A DNA stretch of 20,228 bases from JBCDBH01 sp039184055. Lineage in GTDB: Bacteria > Acidobacteriota > Thermoanaerobaculia > Multivoradales > J023. Each line of letters begins with the position of its first letter. The stretch's first letter is position 1. The stretch covers positions 1 through 20,228 of the forward strand of contig JBCDBH010000066.1 in NCBI GenBank assembly GCA_039184055.1, in the 5' to 3' direction. Position numbers and translations under genes: made by a program. This document shows positions 1 to 7,532 of the stretch, in pieces. The notes beneath the pieces were generated by a model that saw only the letters and a list, made by a program, of their open reading frames with translations, was not told the origin of the DNA and made no database searches.

Positions 1-116
1 CCGAAGCCGAGCTGGCCTCGGCGGGCGTCACCCCCGACATGATCCGTCTGTGTGTCGGTATCGAGCACATCGATGATCTGAAAGAAGACATCGATCAGGC
101 TCTGGCCTCGGCCTGA
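1..116 (+). CDS. C-terminal end of a trans-sulfuration PLP enzyme (O-acetylhomoserine sulfhydrylase / cystathionine gamma-synthase family), partial
   Basis: Only the last 37 codons are in the window, read in the frame that ends at the TGA at 114-116. The peptide contains GVTPDMIRLCVGIEHIDDL followed by a DIDQAL segment. This is the conserved C-terminal block of the Cys/Met-metabolism PLP-dependent family, usually GVTPDMIRLSVGIEH. These cytoplasmic enzymes act on O-acyl-homoserine or cystathionine in methionine and cysteine metabolism. The lysine that binds PLP lies upstream of the window, so members such as MetY, MetZ, MetB and methionine gamma-lyase cannot be told apart. Confidence in the family is high; the exact enzyme is open. 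Confidence 0.85.
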   Translation, partial: EAELASAGVTPDMIRLCVGIEHIDDLKEDIDQALASA

Positions 117-127
117 GCAAGTTAGAA

Positions 128-155
128 AAGGCTCCGCACGCCCGTGCGGAGCCTT
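128..155. terminator. Bidirectional intrinsic terminator between convergent genes
   Basis: A perfect 12-bp stem (AAGGCTCCGCAC / GTGCGGAGCCTT) encloses a 4-nt loop. It starts 12 nt after the stop of the PLP enzyme and lies 31 nt past the stop of the minus-strand barrel gene. On the minus strand the stem runs into TTTTCTAACTT, a fair U-tract. The plus-strand side is less T-rich (GATTCCTCTC). It probably serves both convergent transcripts. Confidence 0.85.
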
Positions 156-185
156 GATTCCTCTCATTCCCATCTTGCATGCAGG

Positions 186-1418
186 TCAGAAGTAGCGTTT
201 GAGCGTCACTTGGAGGTAGTCGTCGTCTTCGAAGTCGGCGAGGAGATCGGTGAGCTCGGCGTCGACGAAGGCGCGTAGGCGAATTTCGATCTCGTAGCGA
301 TCACCGAGACGGCGGCTGCCTTCGAGGTTGACGAAGGTCGCGCCACTGTCGAGATCGACGGTTGCGCCGACCAGGAGCTCGGTCGATTGCACGTCGTTCC
401 AGGCCAGCCGGGAAGCGACGAAGAGGTCGTCTTCGAGGGGTGTCGTGGCTTCGTCGCCGCGTTCATCCCAGAGATATTCGCCGAGCACCCCAACATCGAG
501 ACCGCTGCCACGGACATCGAAGAAGGTGTATTCGAAACCACCCGCCACGGCGAGATGATCGCCAAACCCAGGCTGCGGCGACGCGGGATCGTTGCTGAAG
601 CGCGCGATGGTTTCGAGTTTGAGCAGCCAGGCGTCGAGCGTCGCTTGGAGGTCGAGACCGACCTGATCGAGCTGTGCGTAGTAGGGCACGAGCACCACCT
701 GGTCGTCACGTGTGTCGGCCAGAAAGAGTGGCTCGCGTGAGGTGCCGCGGAAATACGACAGTCCTATATCGACCGCACCGATGAAATGGGACCAGCGTAG
801 AGCGAAGTCGACGTGTCGCTCTTCGTTCGATGATTCGTACCGCGCATCGTCCGAGTCGATCTCGAGCTCGGGGCGCAGGCGACCATCGGGCCCGGCGAAG
901 GTGCGTTCGCGAAAGTAGGGCAGCACAAAGAGCTCGAGCAGACCCCAATCGCGTGACAGGCCGAGCCGGATCATCGGCTGACCGAGCTTGTCTTCGCCGT
1001 CGAGATCCTCGACCGTGTCGGTTTGGTTGATGATGTCGACCAGATGCGCGCTTTCGGTGACGCCCCAGAACACCTTACGCAGACCGACGTCGAGCTCCCA
1101 GCCGTCGCCAACTCGCTGCCAGTAGAGCTCGCGGAGATCGACGTGGGTACGTTCTTCGTCGGCACTGTCGAGACGGGCGAACGGACGGAAGACGACGCGA
1201 TCGCGTCGCCCATTCCATTCACGGAAGTATTCGGGCTCGAGCACCAGCGAGCCAGTGACGTCGTCGTCTTGGCCGGCGAAGGCCCCCGACGAGGAGAAGC
1301 CGCGTCCCTCGATGCCGATGAAACCCGACCACTCGCTCACACCGTCGGCGCCCGATGCGATCGATGGAGTCACCAAGAAGATGGCGCCGATCATGAGCAA
1401 GGAAAGGGTTCTTGACAT
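186..1418 (-). CDS. Outer-membrane beta-barrel protein of the exporter operon
   Basis: A 410-residue protein with a Sec signal peptide over about the first 23 residues (hydrophobic SLLMIGAIFLVTP, then a likely cut near ASG-A). The body alternates short amphipathic strands with charged turns and ends in ...LKRYF, the terminal aromatic signature of BAM-assembled barrels. It resembles DUF1302-type/porin-like barrels often found beside MMPL exporters; this is a family impression, not a motif match. A GTG lies directly before the ATG (1419-1421). I chose the ATG because GAGGAGA then sits 7 nt upstream, against 4 nt for the GTG. It is the last gene of the operon, 30 bp after the LolA-like gene. It may be the outer-membrane exit or acceptor for what the exporter delivers. 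Confidence 0.82.
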   Translation of the reverse strand: MSRTLSLLMIGAIFLVTPSIASGADGVSEWSGFIGIEGRGFSSSGAFAGQDDDVTGSLVLEPEYFREWNGRRDRVVFRPFARLDSADEERTHVDLRELYWQRVGDGWELDVGLRKVFWGVTESAHLVDIINQTDTVEDLDGEDKLGQPMIRLGLSRDWGLLELFVLPYFRERTFAGPDGRLRPELEIDSDDARYESSNEERHVDFALRWSHFIGAVDIGLSYFRGTSREPLFLADTRDDQVVLVPYYAQLDQVGLDLQATLDAWLLKLETIARFSNDPASPQPGFGDHLAVAGGFEYTFFDVRGSGLDVGVLGEYLWDERGDEATTPLEDDLFVASRLAWNDVQSTELLVGATVDLDSGATFVNLEGSRRLGDRYEIEIRLRAFVDAELTDLLADFEDDDYLQVTLKRYF

Positions 1419-1448
1419 CACGTCTTCTCCTCGTCGAGGTGTTATCGG

Positions 1449-2273
1449 TCAGCGAGCACGCGCCAGGCTGGCGCGGTCGAAATCACTATCGGAGTAGCCG
1501 TTGCCAAACTCATAGTCGGTCCACCGGAGCTCCGTGGACTTGCCGGTTTGGTGGTTGACCATGGTCATCAGACCCGGACGCCAGAACTGGTCGAGGTAGT
1601 GGCCGAACTCGCTTTGTTCGAGCGTTTTGAGCAGGTCCCCTTTGCGGTCGTAGTAGACGGTTTTGAGCGTGCGGTACTCCGTCTTGTCGATCCAGACTTC
1701 CTGCTTGGTGTAGCCCGACTTGGGGTGGGTCGGGACACGTTCGACGACATAGGCGGGTTGGCCGGCGAAGGTCTCGTCGCGAAGGTAGCGGTAGGTGTAT
1801 TCCTCGACCTCTTGGGACGAGATGTCTTCGTAGGCGAACTCACTGCCCATGAACGGACCGCTCTTATTCGACGAGGAGATCCGTTTCACGCGTTTGAGCG
1901 CGGGCAGATAGAGCCATTGATCGTCGTCCCCGTCGATATGGCTGAAGGTGAGAAAGGCCGTTCCGGTGACATCCCGCGGGTGATCGAAGATCACCAGGGA
2001 TTTGTCGCCGTCACCCTCCTGCTCGAGGGTGCGGTTGCGGAGCTCGCGGGTCGATTCGTCACCGTGCGCGTTACGCAGGATCATGGTAAGCGTGGCCGAC
2101 GAGTCGCCAAAGCCGGTGTCGCGACGATCGGCTTCTTCGGCGATGGCGAGACCCTTGGCGACCGGATCGAGCCCGTCATAGCTCGACTCCGTGGCGTGCA
2201 TCGGCGTCGTCACGACGAACGCGGTCAAAACGAATACGGCGACGAGCACCGCGATCAACATGCTGGATTTCAT
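1449..2273 (-). CDS. LolA-like periplasmic protein (outer membrane lipoprotein-sorting protein family)
   Basis: The 274-residue protein starts with a signal peptide (MKSSMLIAVLVAVFVLTAFV, cut probably near residue 27 after MHA). It carries the signature of the LolA-like family annotated as outer membrane lipoprotein-sorting protein (PF17131): DHPRDVTGTAFLTFSH, DQWLYLPALKRVKRIS, FMGSEFAYEDISS and later KQEVWIDKTEYRTLKTVYYD. Such proteins form a half-barrel that holds a hydrophobic ligand and are typically encoded beside MMPL/RND exporters. It sits 12 bp after the exporter gene. Its Shine-Dalgarno (GAGGAGA) overlaps the exporter's TGA, which suggests translational coupling. Inferred role: periplasmic carrier between the exporter and the outer membrane. 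Whether the cargo is lipoprotein or free lipid cannot be read from the sequence. Confidence 0.88.
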   Translation of the reverse strand: MKSSMLIAVLVAVFVLTAFVVTTPMHATESSYDGLDPVAKGLAIAEEADRRDTGFGDSSATLTMILRNAHGDESTRELRNRTLEQEGDGDKSLVIFDHPRDVTGTAFLTFSHIDGDDDQWLYLPALKRVKRISSSNKSGPFMGSEFAYEDISSQEVEEYTYRYLRDETFAGQPAYVVERVPTHPKSGYTKQEVWIDKTEYRTLKTVYYDRKGDLLKTLEQSEFGHYLDQFWRPGLMTMVNHQTGKSTELRWTDYEFGNGYSDSDFDRASLARAR

Positions 2274-2285
2274 GGTCTTCTCTCC

Positions 2286-4655
2286 TCAAGCAGGGGTGGC
2301 TGGAGACGGTTTGAGTGAAGGCGATGCCGCTTTGCCACGACGATCGACCGTCGCGAGCAGAGCGGGCAGGAGCAAGAAGTCGGTGAACAGAGCCAAAACG
2401 ATGGTGATCGCGGTGAGACGACCCATGCCGGCGTTCATCTCGAAGCTCGACAGCGAGAGCACCAAGAACCCGGCGATCAACACCATCGACGTGGTCCACA
2501 ACGCGCCTCCCACCGAGCGGAAGGCGTAACGCACCGCGTCGGGGGCGTCGTAGTCGTGCTCGCGTCGACCACGTTGGTATTTGGAAAGGAAGTGCACGGT
2601 GTCGTCGACCACGATGCCGAGCGTCATCGCCACTACCATCGACAAGGCACTGTTGATCTGCCCCACGGTCAGCGCCCAGACACCGAAAGCCATGCCCGCC
2701 GGAGCGAGATTCGGAATCAGGCTGAGAAGGCCGTAGCGCCAGCTACGCAAGGCGAAGATCAACAGCGCCGAGATCAGGATGAGGGCCAGAAACGTGCCCA
2801 CCAACATGCCCTCGATGGTGCGTTGAGTGAGACGCGAGAACATGAGCGCCGGACCGGCGCCGTAGGTGAACATCGACGCCGGAGCGTTGTCACGCAGCCA
2901 CGCCTCACCCCGTTCGGTGGTGGCGATCATCGCCTTGGCCGACATCTCGTCCAGGGTGACGGTGAAGCGGGTGGCCGACTTGTCGACGTTGATCTCGTCG
3001 TTGAGATCGAGGCCATAAGGTAGAGAGAGCTCGTAGAGCAGAAGGTATTGCGCCGTCAGCTCGCGGCTTTCCGGCAAGCGATACCAGGCGTCGTCGTCGC
3101 CGTGCATGCTGCGATTGATGCGCTTCATGGTGTCGGTCAGGGTGCGCACGTGGAGCACGCCTGGCTGCTCACGCCACCATTCGGCGTAGCGATCGAGGGT
3201 CTCGAGATAGGCCGGCTCGGAAATACCGCCGCTATCTTCGGCACCGAGCGAGAAGTCGACCTGGTAGATCCCGGTGAGTCGATCGACGGTGAAGTCGGTA
3301 TCGACGCGGAACGGAATCGACGGGCCGAAGTATTCGACGAAGTCTTCGTTGAGCTCGTTGCGGGGCACCGAGAGCGTGAGGCCGATGGCGATCAACGTGG
3401 TGACCACCAGGACCGGCACCCGGTTCTGGAGCACCCAGCGCGCGAAGCGATCCCAGCGTTCATCACCTTTGTCTTTGCGCTTGACTGCTTTGATCGGCAG
3501 GAGCGACATCAGGGCGGGGAGAAAGGTCACCGAGATCACGAAGGCGGCCATGACGCCGAACGCGGTCATATTGCCGAGGTCGCGGAACGGTGGCGAGTCG
3601 CTGAAATTCATCGACAAGAAGCCGATCGCGGTCGAGATGCTGGTGAGGAAGATCGGCCACAAATTGACTCGCATCGACTCGATCAACGCGGCTCGTTTGT
3701 CGTCACCGGCTGCGAGTCGGCGTAGAAAGCCCTTGAGGTAGTGCACGCTGTCGGCCACCGCCAGGGTGAGGATCAGAGTCGGGGCGATCGACGACGGTGG
3801 GGTGATCTCGAGCGACATCCAGCCGGCCGCGCCCATCGCCGCCATGGTCGACAGCATGATCACCGCCAGGGCGCCCAGCGTCGCCCACAACGAGCGGAAG
3901 AGCACGATGAGGAAGATCAGGATGATGCCGTACATCACCGGCACCAGGGTCGCCATGTCGTTCATCGACGCCTCTTGAAAGGCGTTGTTGAGCATGGTGA
4001 AACCGGTCAGGTAGACGGTGAGATCGGGGTGCTCGCTCTCGATTCGCGTCACCAGCTCGCGCGCATGGGCGACGGCGCGCTGCGTCTCGTCGACCTCCTC
4101 ACCCGGCATCTGCAGGGTCACGTTGACCCCGGTGACGTCGGCTTCGTGGCTGAGGGAACGACCGGCGAGCAGAGGCTCGGCGAGCGCGATGCGTTTCTTG
4201 TCTTCGAGCTCGGCCGTCGACAACGACGCCGCGCCCGCGATCAGATCCTCGACCACCAGATCGTCGCCTTCAGCGCGGGTGTGCTGGAAATTGGTCACCG
4301 AATCGACCCGACGCGCGAACGGGATCTGCCAGGCCTCGCGGGTCAAATCCTCGATCGCGCTCAACGTATCGGCGCTGAACACCTCACCGTCGGCCGGCTC
4401 GATCACGAAGAGGATGTTGTCGTTCTTGGTATAGACGTTCTGAAGCTCTTCGAAGGCCTGGAGCTGAGGATTGTCCGGTCCGAAAAAGAGCCGGTAGTCG
4501 TCGTTGAAGCCCAGGTTTTGGGCGCCGCCAGCCAGCGCGAATACAGCGAGCAGGGTGGCGAGAATCACCGGCCAGCGGAAACGCAGTACACCGTCGGCGT
4601 AGCGTTCGATGGTGGAGAGGGGGCGATCGGTCCTCGGTCGATCGGGCGTGCTCAT
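2286..4655 (-). CDS. RND-superfamily MMPL-type exporter (lipid or hydrophobe transporter)
   Basis: A 789-residue inner-membrane protein with the duplicated RND layout. There is one N-terminal transmembrane helix (about 30-48), a periplasmic domain (50-235), helices at about 238-387, a helix at 413-430, a second periplasmic domain (432-612), and helices from 616 to 769. Each half has the acidic proton-relay type motif of this family: AVADSVHYLKGF (299-310) and VVDDTVHFLSKY (682-693). The length and the lack of a long docking domain fit the COG1033/MMPL branch (hopanoid and lipid exporters such as HpnN) rather than AcrB-type pumps of about 1,040 residues. It is the first structural gene after the TetR gene and its two palindromes. 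No membrane-fusion adaptor gene is present; a LolA-like protein takes that place. The substrate is unknown. Confidence 0.9.
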   Translation of the reverse strand: MSTPDRPRTDRPLSTIERYADGVLRFRWPVILATLLAVFALAGGAQNLGFNDDYRLFFGPDNPQLQAFEELQNVYTKNDNILFVIEPADGEVFSADTLSAIEDLTREAWQIPFARRVDSVTNFQHTRAEGDDLVVEDLIAGAASLSTAELEDKKRIALAEPLLAGRSLSHEADVTGVNVTLQMPGEEVDETQRAVAHARELVTRIESEHPDLTVYLTGFTMLNNAFQEASMNDMATLVPVMYGIILIFLIVLFRSLWATLGALAVIMLSTMAAMGAAGWMSLEITPPSSIAPTLILTLAVADSVHYLKGFLRRLAAGDDKRAALIESMRVNLWPIFLTSISTAIGFLSMNFSDSPPFRDLGNMTAFGVMAAFVISVTFLPALMSLLPIKAVKRKDKGDERWDRFARWVLQNRVPVLVVTTLIAIGLTLSVPRNELNEDFVEYFGPSIPFRVDTDFTVDRLTGIYQVDFSLGAEDSGGISEPAYLETLDRYAEWWREQPGVLHVRTLTDTMKRINRSMHGDDDAWYRLPESRELTAQYLLLYELSLPYGLDLNDEINVDKSATRFTVTLDEMSAKAMIATTERGEAWLRDNAPASMFTYGAGPALMFSRLTQRTIEGMLVGTFLALILISALLIFALRSWRYGLLSLIPNLAPAGMAFGVWALTVGQINSALSMVVAMTLGIVVDDTVHFLSKYQRGRREHDYDAPDAVRYAFRSVGGALWTTSMVLIAGFLVLSLSSFEMNAGMGRLTAITIVLALFTDFLLLPALLATVDRRGKAASPSLKPSPATPA

Positions 4656-4673
4656 GGTCGTCCTCGTTCCTTG

Positions 4674-4693
4674 TTTGGATTAATCAGTCCAAA
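4674..4693. promoter_or_regulatory. Proximal TetR-type operator (palindrome 1)
   Basis: Inverted repeat TTTGGA-N8-TCCAAA. The spacer TTAATCAG is itself partly symmetric, so the whole 20 bp is an imperfect palindrome of a size typical for TetR-family operators. It lies 18 bp upstream of the exporter ATG, next to its ribosome-binding site, where a bound repressor would block transcription. Assignment to the neighbouring TetR protein is by position. Confidence 0.65.
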
Positions 4694-4812
4694 AATGGGC
4701 GGGTTTCGGTGCGGGCGGATCGGTATTGCGTGTCATCGGTCTTTCGGGTCGGGTGTCAGGAGTGGGTGTGGCTGGGAGCTTGGTCGGCGTCTACGAGCTG
4801 GGTTGGAAGATG

Positions 4813-4834
4813 TTTTGGAATTTTGAGTCCAAAA
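4813..4834. promoter_or_regulatory. Distal TetR-type operator (palindrome 2)
   Basis: Inverted repeat TTTTGGA-N8-TCCAAAA. It has the same arms and the same 8-bp spacer length as the palindrome at 4674-4693, centred exactly 140 bp away. It begins 14 bp past the stop codon of the tetR-like gene. Two copies of one architecture in a 193-bp intergenic space make chance unlikely. The exporter promoter probably lies between or at these sites, but I could not assign -35/-10 boxes with confidence. Confidence 0.6.
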
Positions 4835-4848
4835 ATAGCGAAAAAAAG

Positions 4849-5454
4849 TCAGCGGGCGACGGCGGCTTGGCTTGCACCCGTCACCACCGCGGTGAGGGTC
4901 TCGATCACATCGTCGACCTCTTCGACCGTCATGCCGAGACGGCTTCGAGCGGCGATGCCATTCGCCGAAGTGACGATCAACCGTGCCAGCGCGCGTGGCG
5001 AGGCGAGCTCCGACAGCTCACCGGCATCACGCGCCCGCTCGAGCGCCTCGCGCATCAACTCTTCGAGCCGAGCCAGTGCTTTTTCGATGATTCGCGCCGC
5101 CGCGTCGTCCACCGCGCCGACCTCGGTCGACGAATTCACCATCATGCAGCCGCTCGTCGCCTCGGTCGCCTCCTCGCGCCACATCGCGAAAAAGGCCCGC
5201 AGATTGGCAAGTGGCGAGCCCGGTGCCTCGAGCATGTCGCGCGTCGTCCGGATCCGCATCTCCTTGTAGCGCGCTAGTGCTTCGAGATAGAGCTCGTGCT
5301 TATCGCCGAACGTGTCGTAGAGACTCTGCCGTCCGATCCTCATCGCCGATGTCAGATCACCGATCGCCGTCGCCGCATAGCCCTTTTGCCAAAACACCTC
5401 GAGCGCACGCTCCAGGGCTTCGTCGCGGTCAAAGGTCTTTGGGCGTCCACGCAT
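4849..5454 (-). CDS. TetR/AcrR-family transcriptional repressor
   Basis: A 201-residue protein starting MRGRPKTFDRDEALERALEV. The N-terminal helix-turn-helix domain (about 8-55) has the classic order FWQKGYAATAIGDLTSAM...GRQSLYDTFGDKHELYLEAL. The C-terminal ligand-binding domain contains GCMMVNSSTEVG near 100-111, typical of the AcrR/YcdC-like TetR group. The reading frame stays open for another 90 codons upstream, but that peptide is low-quality and unlike any TetR start. The ATG at 5452-5454 gives the canonical RGRPK N-terminus, with a weak GAG about 8 nt upstream. It lies upstream of the exporter in the same direction, separated by 193 bp with two matching palindromes. It most likely represses the exporter operon and is released by a hydrophobic ligand. 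Confidence 0.92.
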   Translation of the reverse strand: MRGRPKTFDRDEALERALEVFWQKGYAATAIGDLTSAMRIGRQSLYDTFGDKHELYLEALARYKEMRIRTTRDMLEAPGSPLANLRAFFAMWREEATEATSGCMMVNSSTEVGAVDDAAARIIEKALARLEELMREALERARDAGELSELASPRALARLIVTSANGIAARSRLGMTVEEVDDVIETLTAVVTGASQAAVAR

Positions 5455-5722
5455 GGTGATCTCGTTGTCGTCAGGGTCGAGTGAATTAGGTATCGAGTAT
5501 CGGCATAGGTCGAGCTCACGGGCTCGGCTCAGGAATCTTAGACTGGGCGTTCCAGAAATGCAAGCGGTGAAATTCGAGGTCTTGATCGAGTTACCAGTGG
5601 CGTCGCATGGAGCCTGTTCCCCATGACCTGAGCAGCTGGCATAGTAGTGGGGCGCGGATGTTCTAAGGCTGATCGTTCGAGGAGTTTGGCAACGGCTCGA
5701 CTGCCATGAAGGTGATGGTGTC
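5455..5722. other. Divergent intergenic region between the regulator and monooxygenase genes
   Basis: 268 bp with no convincing gene on either strand. It should hold the promoters of the tetR-like gene (minus) and of the monooxygenase (plus). The TTTGGA-N8-TCCAAA palindrome of the exporter promoter does not occur here, so the regulator may not control itself or the monooxygenase through that site. The best tetR promoter guess is TCGACC, 17 bp, CCTAAT (minus strand, about 5488-5516), which is weak. Confidence 0.4.
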
Positions 5723-6889
5723 ATGAGTGAAGATCCCTATCGCGTTGCGGTTGTCGGTGGCTCGGTCGGAGGCTTGGCCGCTGCCCTCGAGCTGCGTCGG
5801 AACAGCAACGCCGAAGTGGCCGTCTACGAGCGGTCTGCCGGCCACATGCAAGCACGTGGGGCAGGAGTCGTCATGCAACCGGAGGTCGAGTACCTCCTGG
5901 AGCAACACGGTACGAAGGCCGAGGACGTCTGTGTCAGGCTCCAGGAGCGAATCCGTTTCACCGCGGACGGACGAGCTTTGCGCCAGCGGGCCCCGCAGCT
6001 CATGACCGCCTGGGATGCTCTTTATCGGGCCTTGCGTGAGCCCTTGGGCGACGTCTGCTATCGGCAGGACTCCGAGCTCGTTGCCCTCGAACAAGATGAT
6101 GAGCGAGTCGACCTTCGCTTTGCCGACGGCTACCAAACCTCGGCTGATTTCTTGGTCGCCGCGGATGGCGTGAACTCTCAGTGCCGCGCCATCCTCGTCG
6201 GCGAGGCATCGGCGCGCTATACCGGCTACGTCGCCTGGCGTGGGCTCGAAAACGAGAGCGACCTACCCGAGACGATCGTCCGCCAGCTGGCCGACCGCTT
6301 CACGTTCTTCCACCAAGCCGGCATGCAGCTTCTCTGTTACCTCGTGCCTGGTGCAGATGGTGGCACGACGCCCGGCGAGCGGCGGGTCAACTGGGTGTGG
6401 TACATCAACACTCCCGACCAACATCTACCAGCTGTTCTCACCGGCGCGTCCGGGCGTAGCTACCGCTCGTTCGTACCCGCTGGCGATGTCAACCGAGAGT
6501 CTGAAGCACGGGTCCATGAGCTTGCCGATCGCTCGCTTCCACCTGTGTTCCGGGACCTCGTTCACGCCTCGGAGCTGTTTCTTCAGCCGGTTCAAGATGT
6601 TGCACCCCAGCCACGACTTCACGGCCGGTGCGCGCTGATCGGAGACGCCGCGGGGACGGTCCGCCCGCATACCGCCTCGGGAACCTCCAAAGCCTTTGCC
6701 GATGCGACCCTCCTCGCGGTGGCGTTACGCGACGGGTCGGCCGCTCATCGGCTGCCCATGGAGCAACTCGAATGGTGGCAACGCCAGCGCCAGGGAGACC
6801 TCGTCATGACCGCTGAAATGGGGATGCGTCTCGCGGCGGGCTCGGGCCTCGGGGTCGAAGGAGCACCGCAGCCCTGGGTCGAGGAATGA
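5723..6889 (+). CDS. FAD-dependent monooxygenase (aromatic/heteroaromatic hydroxylase type)
   Basis: A 388-residue single-component flavoprotein. The Rossmann dinucleotide motif is AVVGGSVGGLAAAL (9-22), the GGSxGG variant of GxGxxG. The acidic residue ending beta-2 is in VAVYERS. RGAGVVMQPEV (45-55) resembles 2,6-dihydroxypyridine hydroxylase-type enzymes. The DG motif is VAADGVNSQCR (145-155), and the second FAD motif is CALIGDAAGTVRPHTASG (303-320). Such enzymes use NAD(P)H and O2 to hydroxylate aromatic or N-heteroaromatic rings in the cytoplasm. The start is supported by AAGGTG 8 nt upstream. It stands alone on the plus strand, divergent from the tetR-like gene and convergent with a broken small gene. 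The substrate is unknown; a house-cleaning or catabolic role is possible. Confidence 0.87.
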   Translation: MSEDPYRVAVVGGSVGGLAAALELRRNSNAEVAVYERSAGHMQARGAGVVMQPEVEYLLEQHGTKAEDVCVRLQERIRFTADGRALRQRAPQLMTAWDALYRALREPLGDVCYRQDSELVALEQDDERVDLRFADGYQTSADFLVAADGVNSQCRAILVGEASARYTGYVAWRGLENESDLPETIVRQLADRFTFFHQAGMQLLCYLVPGADGGTTPGERRVNWVWYINTPDQHLPAVLTGASGRSYRSFVPAGDVNRESEARVHELADRSLPPVFRDLVHASELFLQPVQDVAPQPRLHGRCALIGDAAGTVRPHTASGTSKAFADATLLAVALRDGSAAHRLPMEQLEWWQRQRQGDLVMTAEMGMRLAAGSGLGVEGAPQPWVEE

Positions 6890-6923
6890 ACCACGAGAGG
6901 AAGAAGCCGACTCACTCGGCACC

Positions 6924-7143
6924 CTACCGTTGAATCTGCCGCTTCTCCCACTTCATCCGGGCTCGATACATCTCCTCGGCCGAGCGGTACTTGCGCACCC
7001 CCGGCTCGAATCGCCACGGTCGCAAGGCATAGGCGAGCTCACTCAGCTCGCTCGCACGCGATCCGTATGTTTTCGGGATCGAGTGGGCGCCTAGGGCGGC
7101 TGTCGGGCATGTCTTCGACGGAGCGGTATTTCTTGATCGGCAT
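6924..7143 (-). pseudogene. Small gene (71 codons when repaired) broken by a 4-bp tandem duplication
   Basis: The minus strand begins MPIKKYRSVEDMPDSRPRR and hits a stop after 34 codons (7039-7041). At 7047-7054 the plus strand reads CTCGCTCG, a tandem duplication. Deleting one copy restores one frame that continues LSELAYALRPWRFEPGVRKY and ends ...KRQIQR at the TAG at 6924-6926, 71 residues in all. The repaired protein carries the motif KYRSxE[DE]M twice, near each end. From memory it resembles a widespread family of ~65-75-residue proteins (MPI-RYRSVEEM...RF-PGV-RYRSIEE) often found beside nucleotidyltransferase toxin-like genes. An antitoxin role is therefore possible but not shown. No toxin partner is present. 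Either a true pseudogene or a sequencing error. Confidence 0.65.
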
Positions 7144-7211
7144 TAGACGTCGTCCAGTTCGAGAGCTTCACGGATTCGCATGGCGTCGATTTGGTCCTGC
7201 GCGTGGGGTTT
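7143..7211 (-). other. Possible C-terminal remnant of a gene coupled to the broken small gene
   Basis: Minus-strand codons after an in-frame TGA encode 22 residues ending DAMRIREALELDDV. Their stop shares one base with the start of the broken small gene (TAATG), a typical translational-coupling overlap. The stretch is too short to identify and could be chance. If real, the rest of the gene was lost toward the foldback element that begins 31 bp away. Confidence 0.2.
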
Positions 7212-7241
7212 TCATCTGTCAGCGTATCAATATAGGAAGCC

Positions 7242-7440
7242 CTAGCCCACATGTCTCACCAGCCCGCCGTGACGACGGACCGCGGCTACGGCGCGGAAAC
7301 GCACGCAATCTCTGGGCGTGCTCGCTCTTCGCTCCCTCGACGTACCTTGGGTACGCCTCCGGTCGCTCATCCCTGCGCTGCCCAGATCTCACGCACGCTT
7401 CCACACCTCGCTACGACGTTTGGTGAGCCATGCGGGCTAG
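7242..7440. repeat. 199-bp foldback element with terminal inverted repeats (MITE/REP-like, non-coding)
   Basis: The left end CTAGCCCACATGTCTCACCA (7242-7261) and the right end TGGTGAGCCATGCGGGCTAG (7421-7440) are inverted repeats, 18 of 20 positions pairing. Inner pairs continue the fold: CTGGGC (7312-7317) with GCCCAG (7380-7385), and CGTACC (7341-7346) with GGTACG (7350-7355) around a 3-nt loop. The left half is about 14 nt longer than the right. The ends carry CTAG on both sides; this could be a target duplication, but CTAG is palindromic, so it may belong to the repeats. No credible protein is encoded. It sits between gene debris and the TIR gene. It may be a non-autonomous transposable element or a multicopy palindromic repeat, which one locus cannot settle. 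Confidence 0.75.
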
Positions 7441-7532
7441 TCTGGAACCGCCGTGAGGTTTCCGACTACGATTGCCACAGCATGGCAGCGAGAATGTATT
7501 AGTCTTCACCTTCGAATTCATGTGAGATCCGT

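Noticed and set aside
5455..5724. 90-residue N-terminal extension of the TetR protein
   Set aside because: The extension is unlike any TetR start, and the internal ATG gives the standard RGRPK beginning.
6906..6920. Small hairpin GCCGA-CTCAC-TCGGC after the monooxygenase gene
   Set aside because: Only a 5-bp stem with no T-tract on either strand; too weak to call a terminator.
7067..7502. Plus-strand open frames across the foldback element
   Set aside because: They cross the inverted repeats and have no motifs; the region is explained by the element and the broken minus-strand gene.
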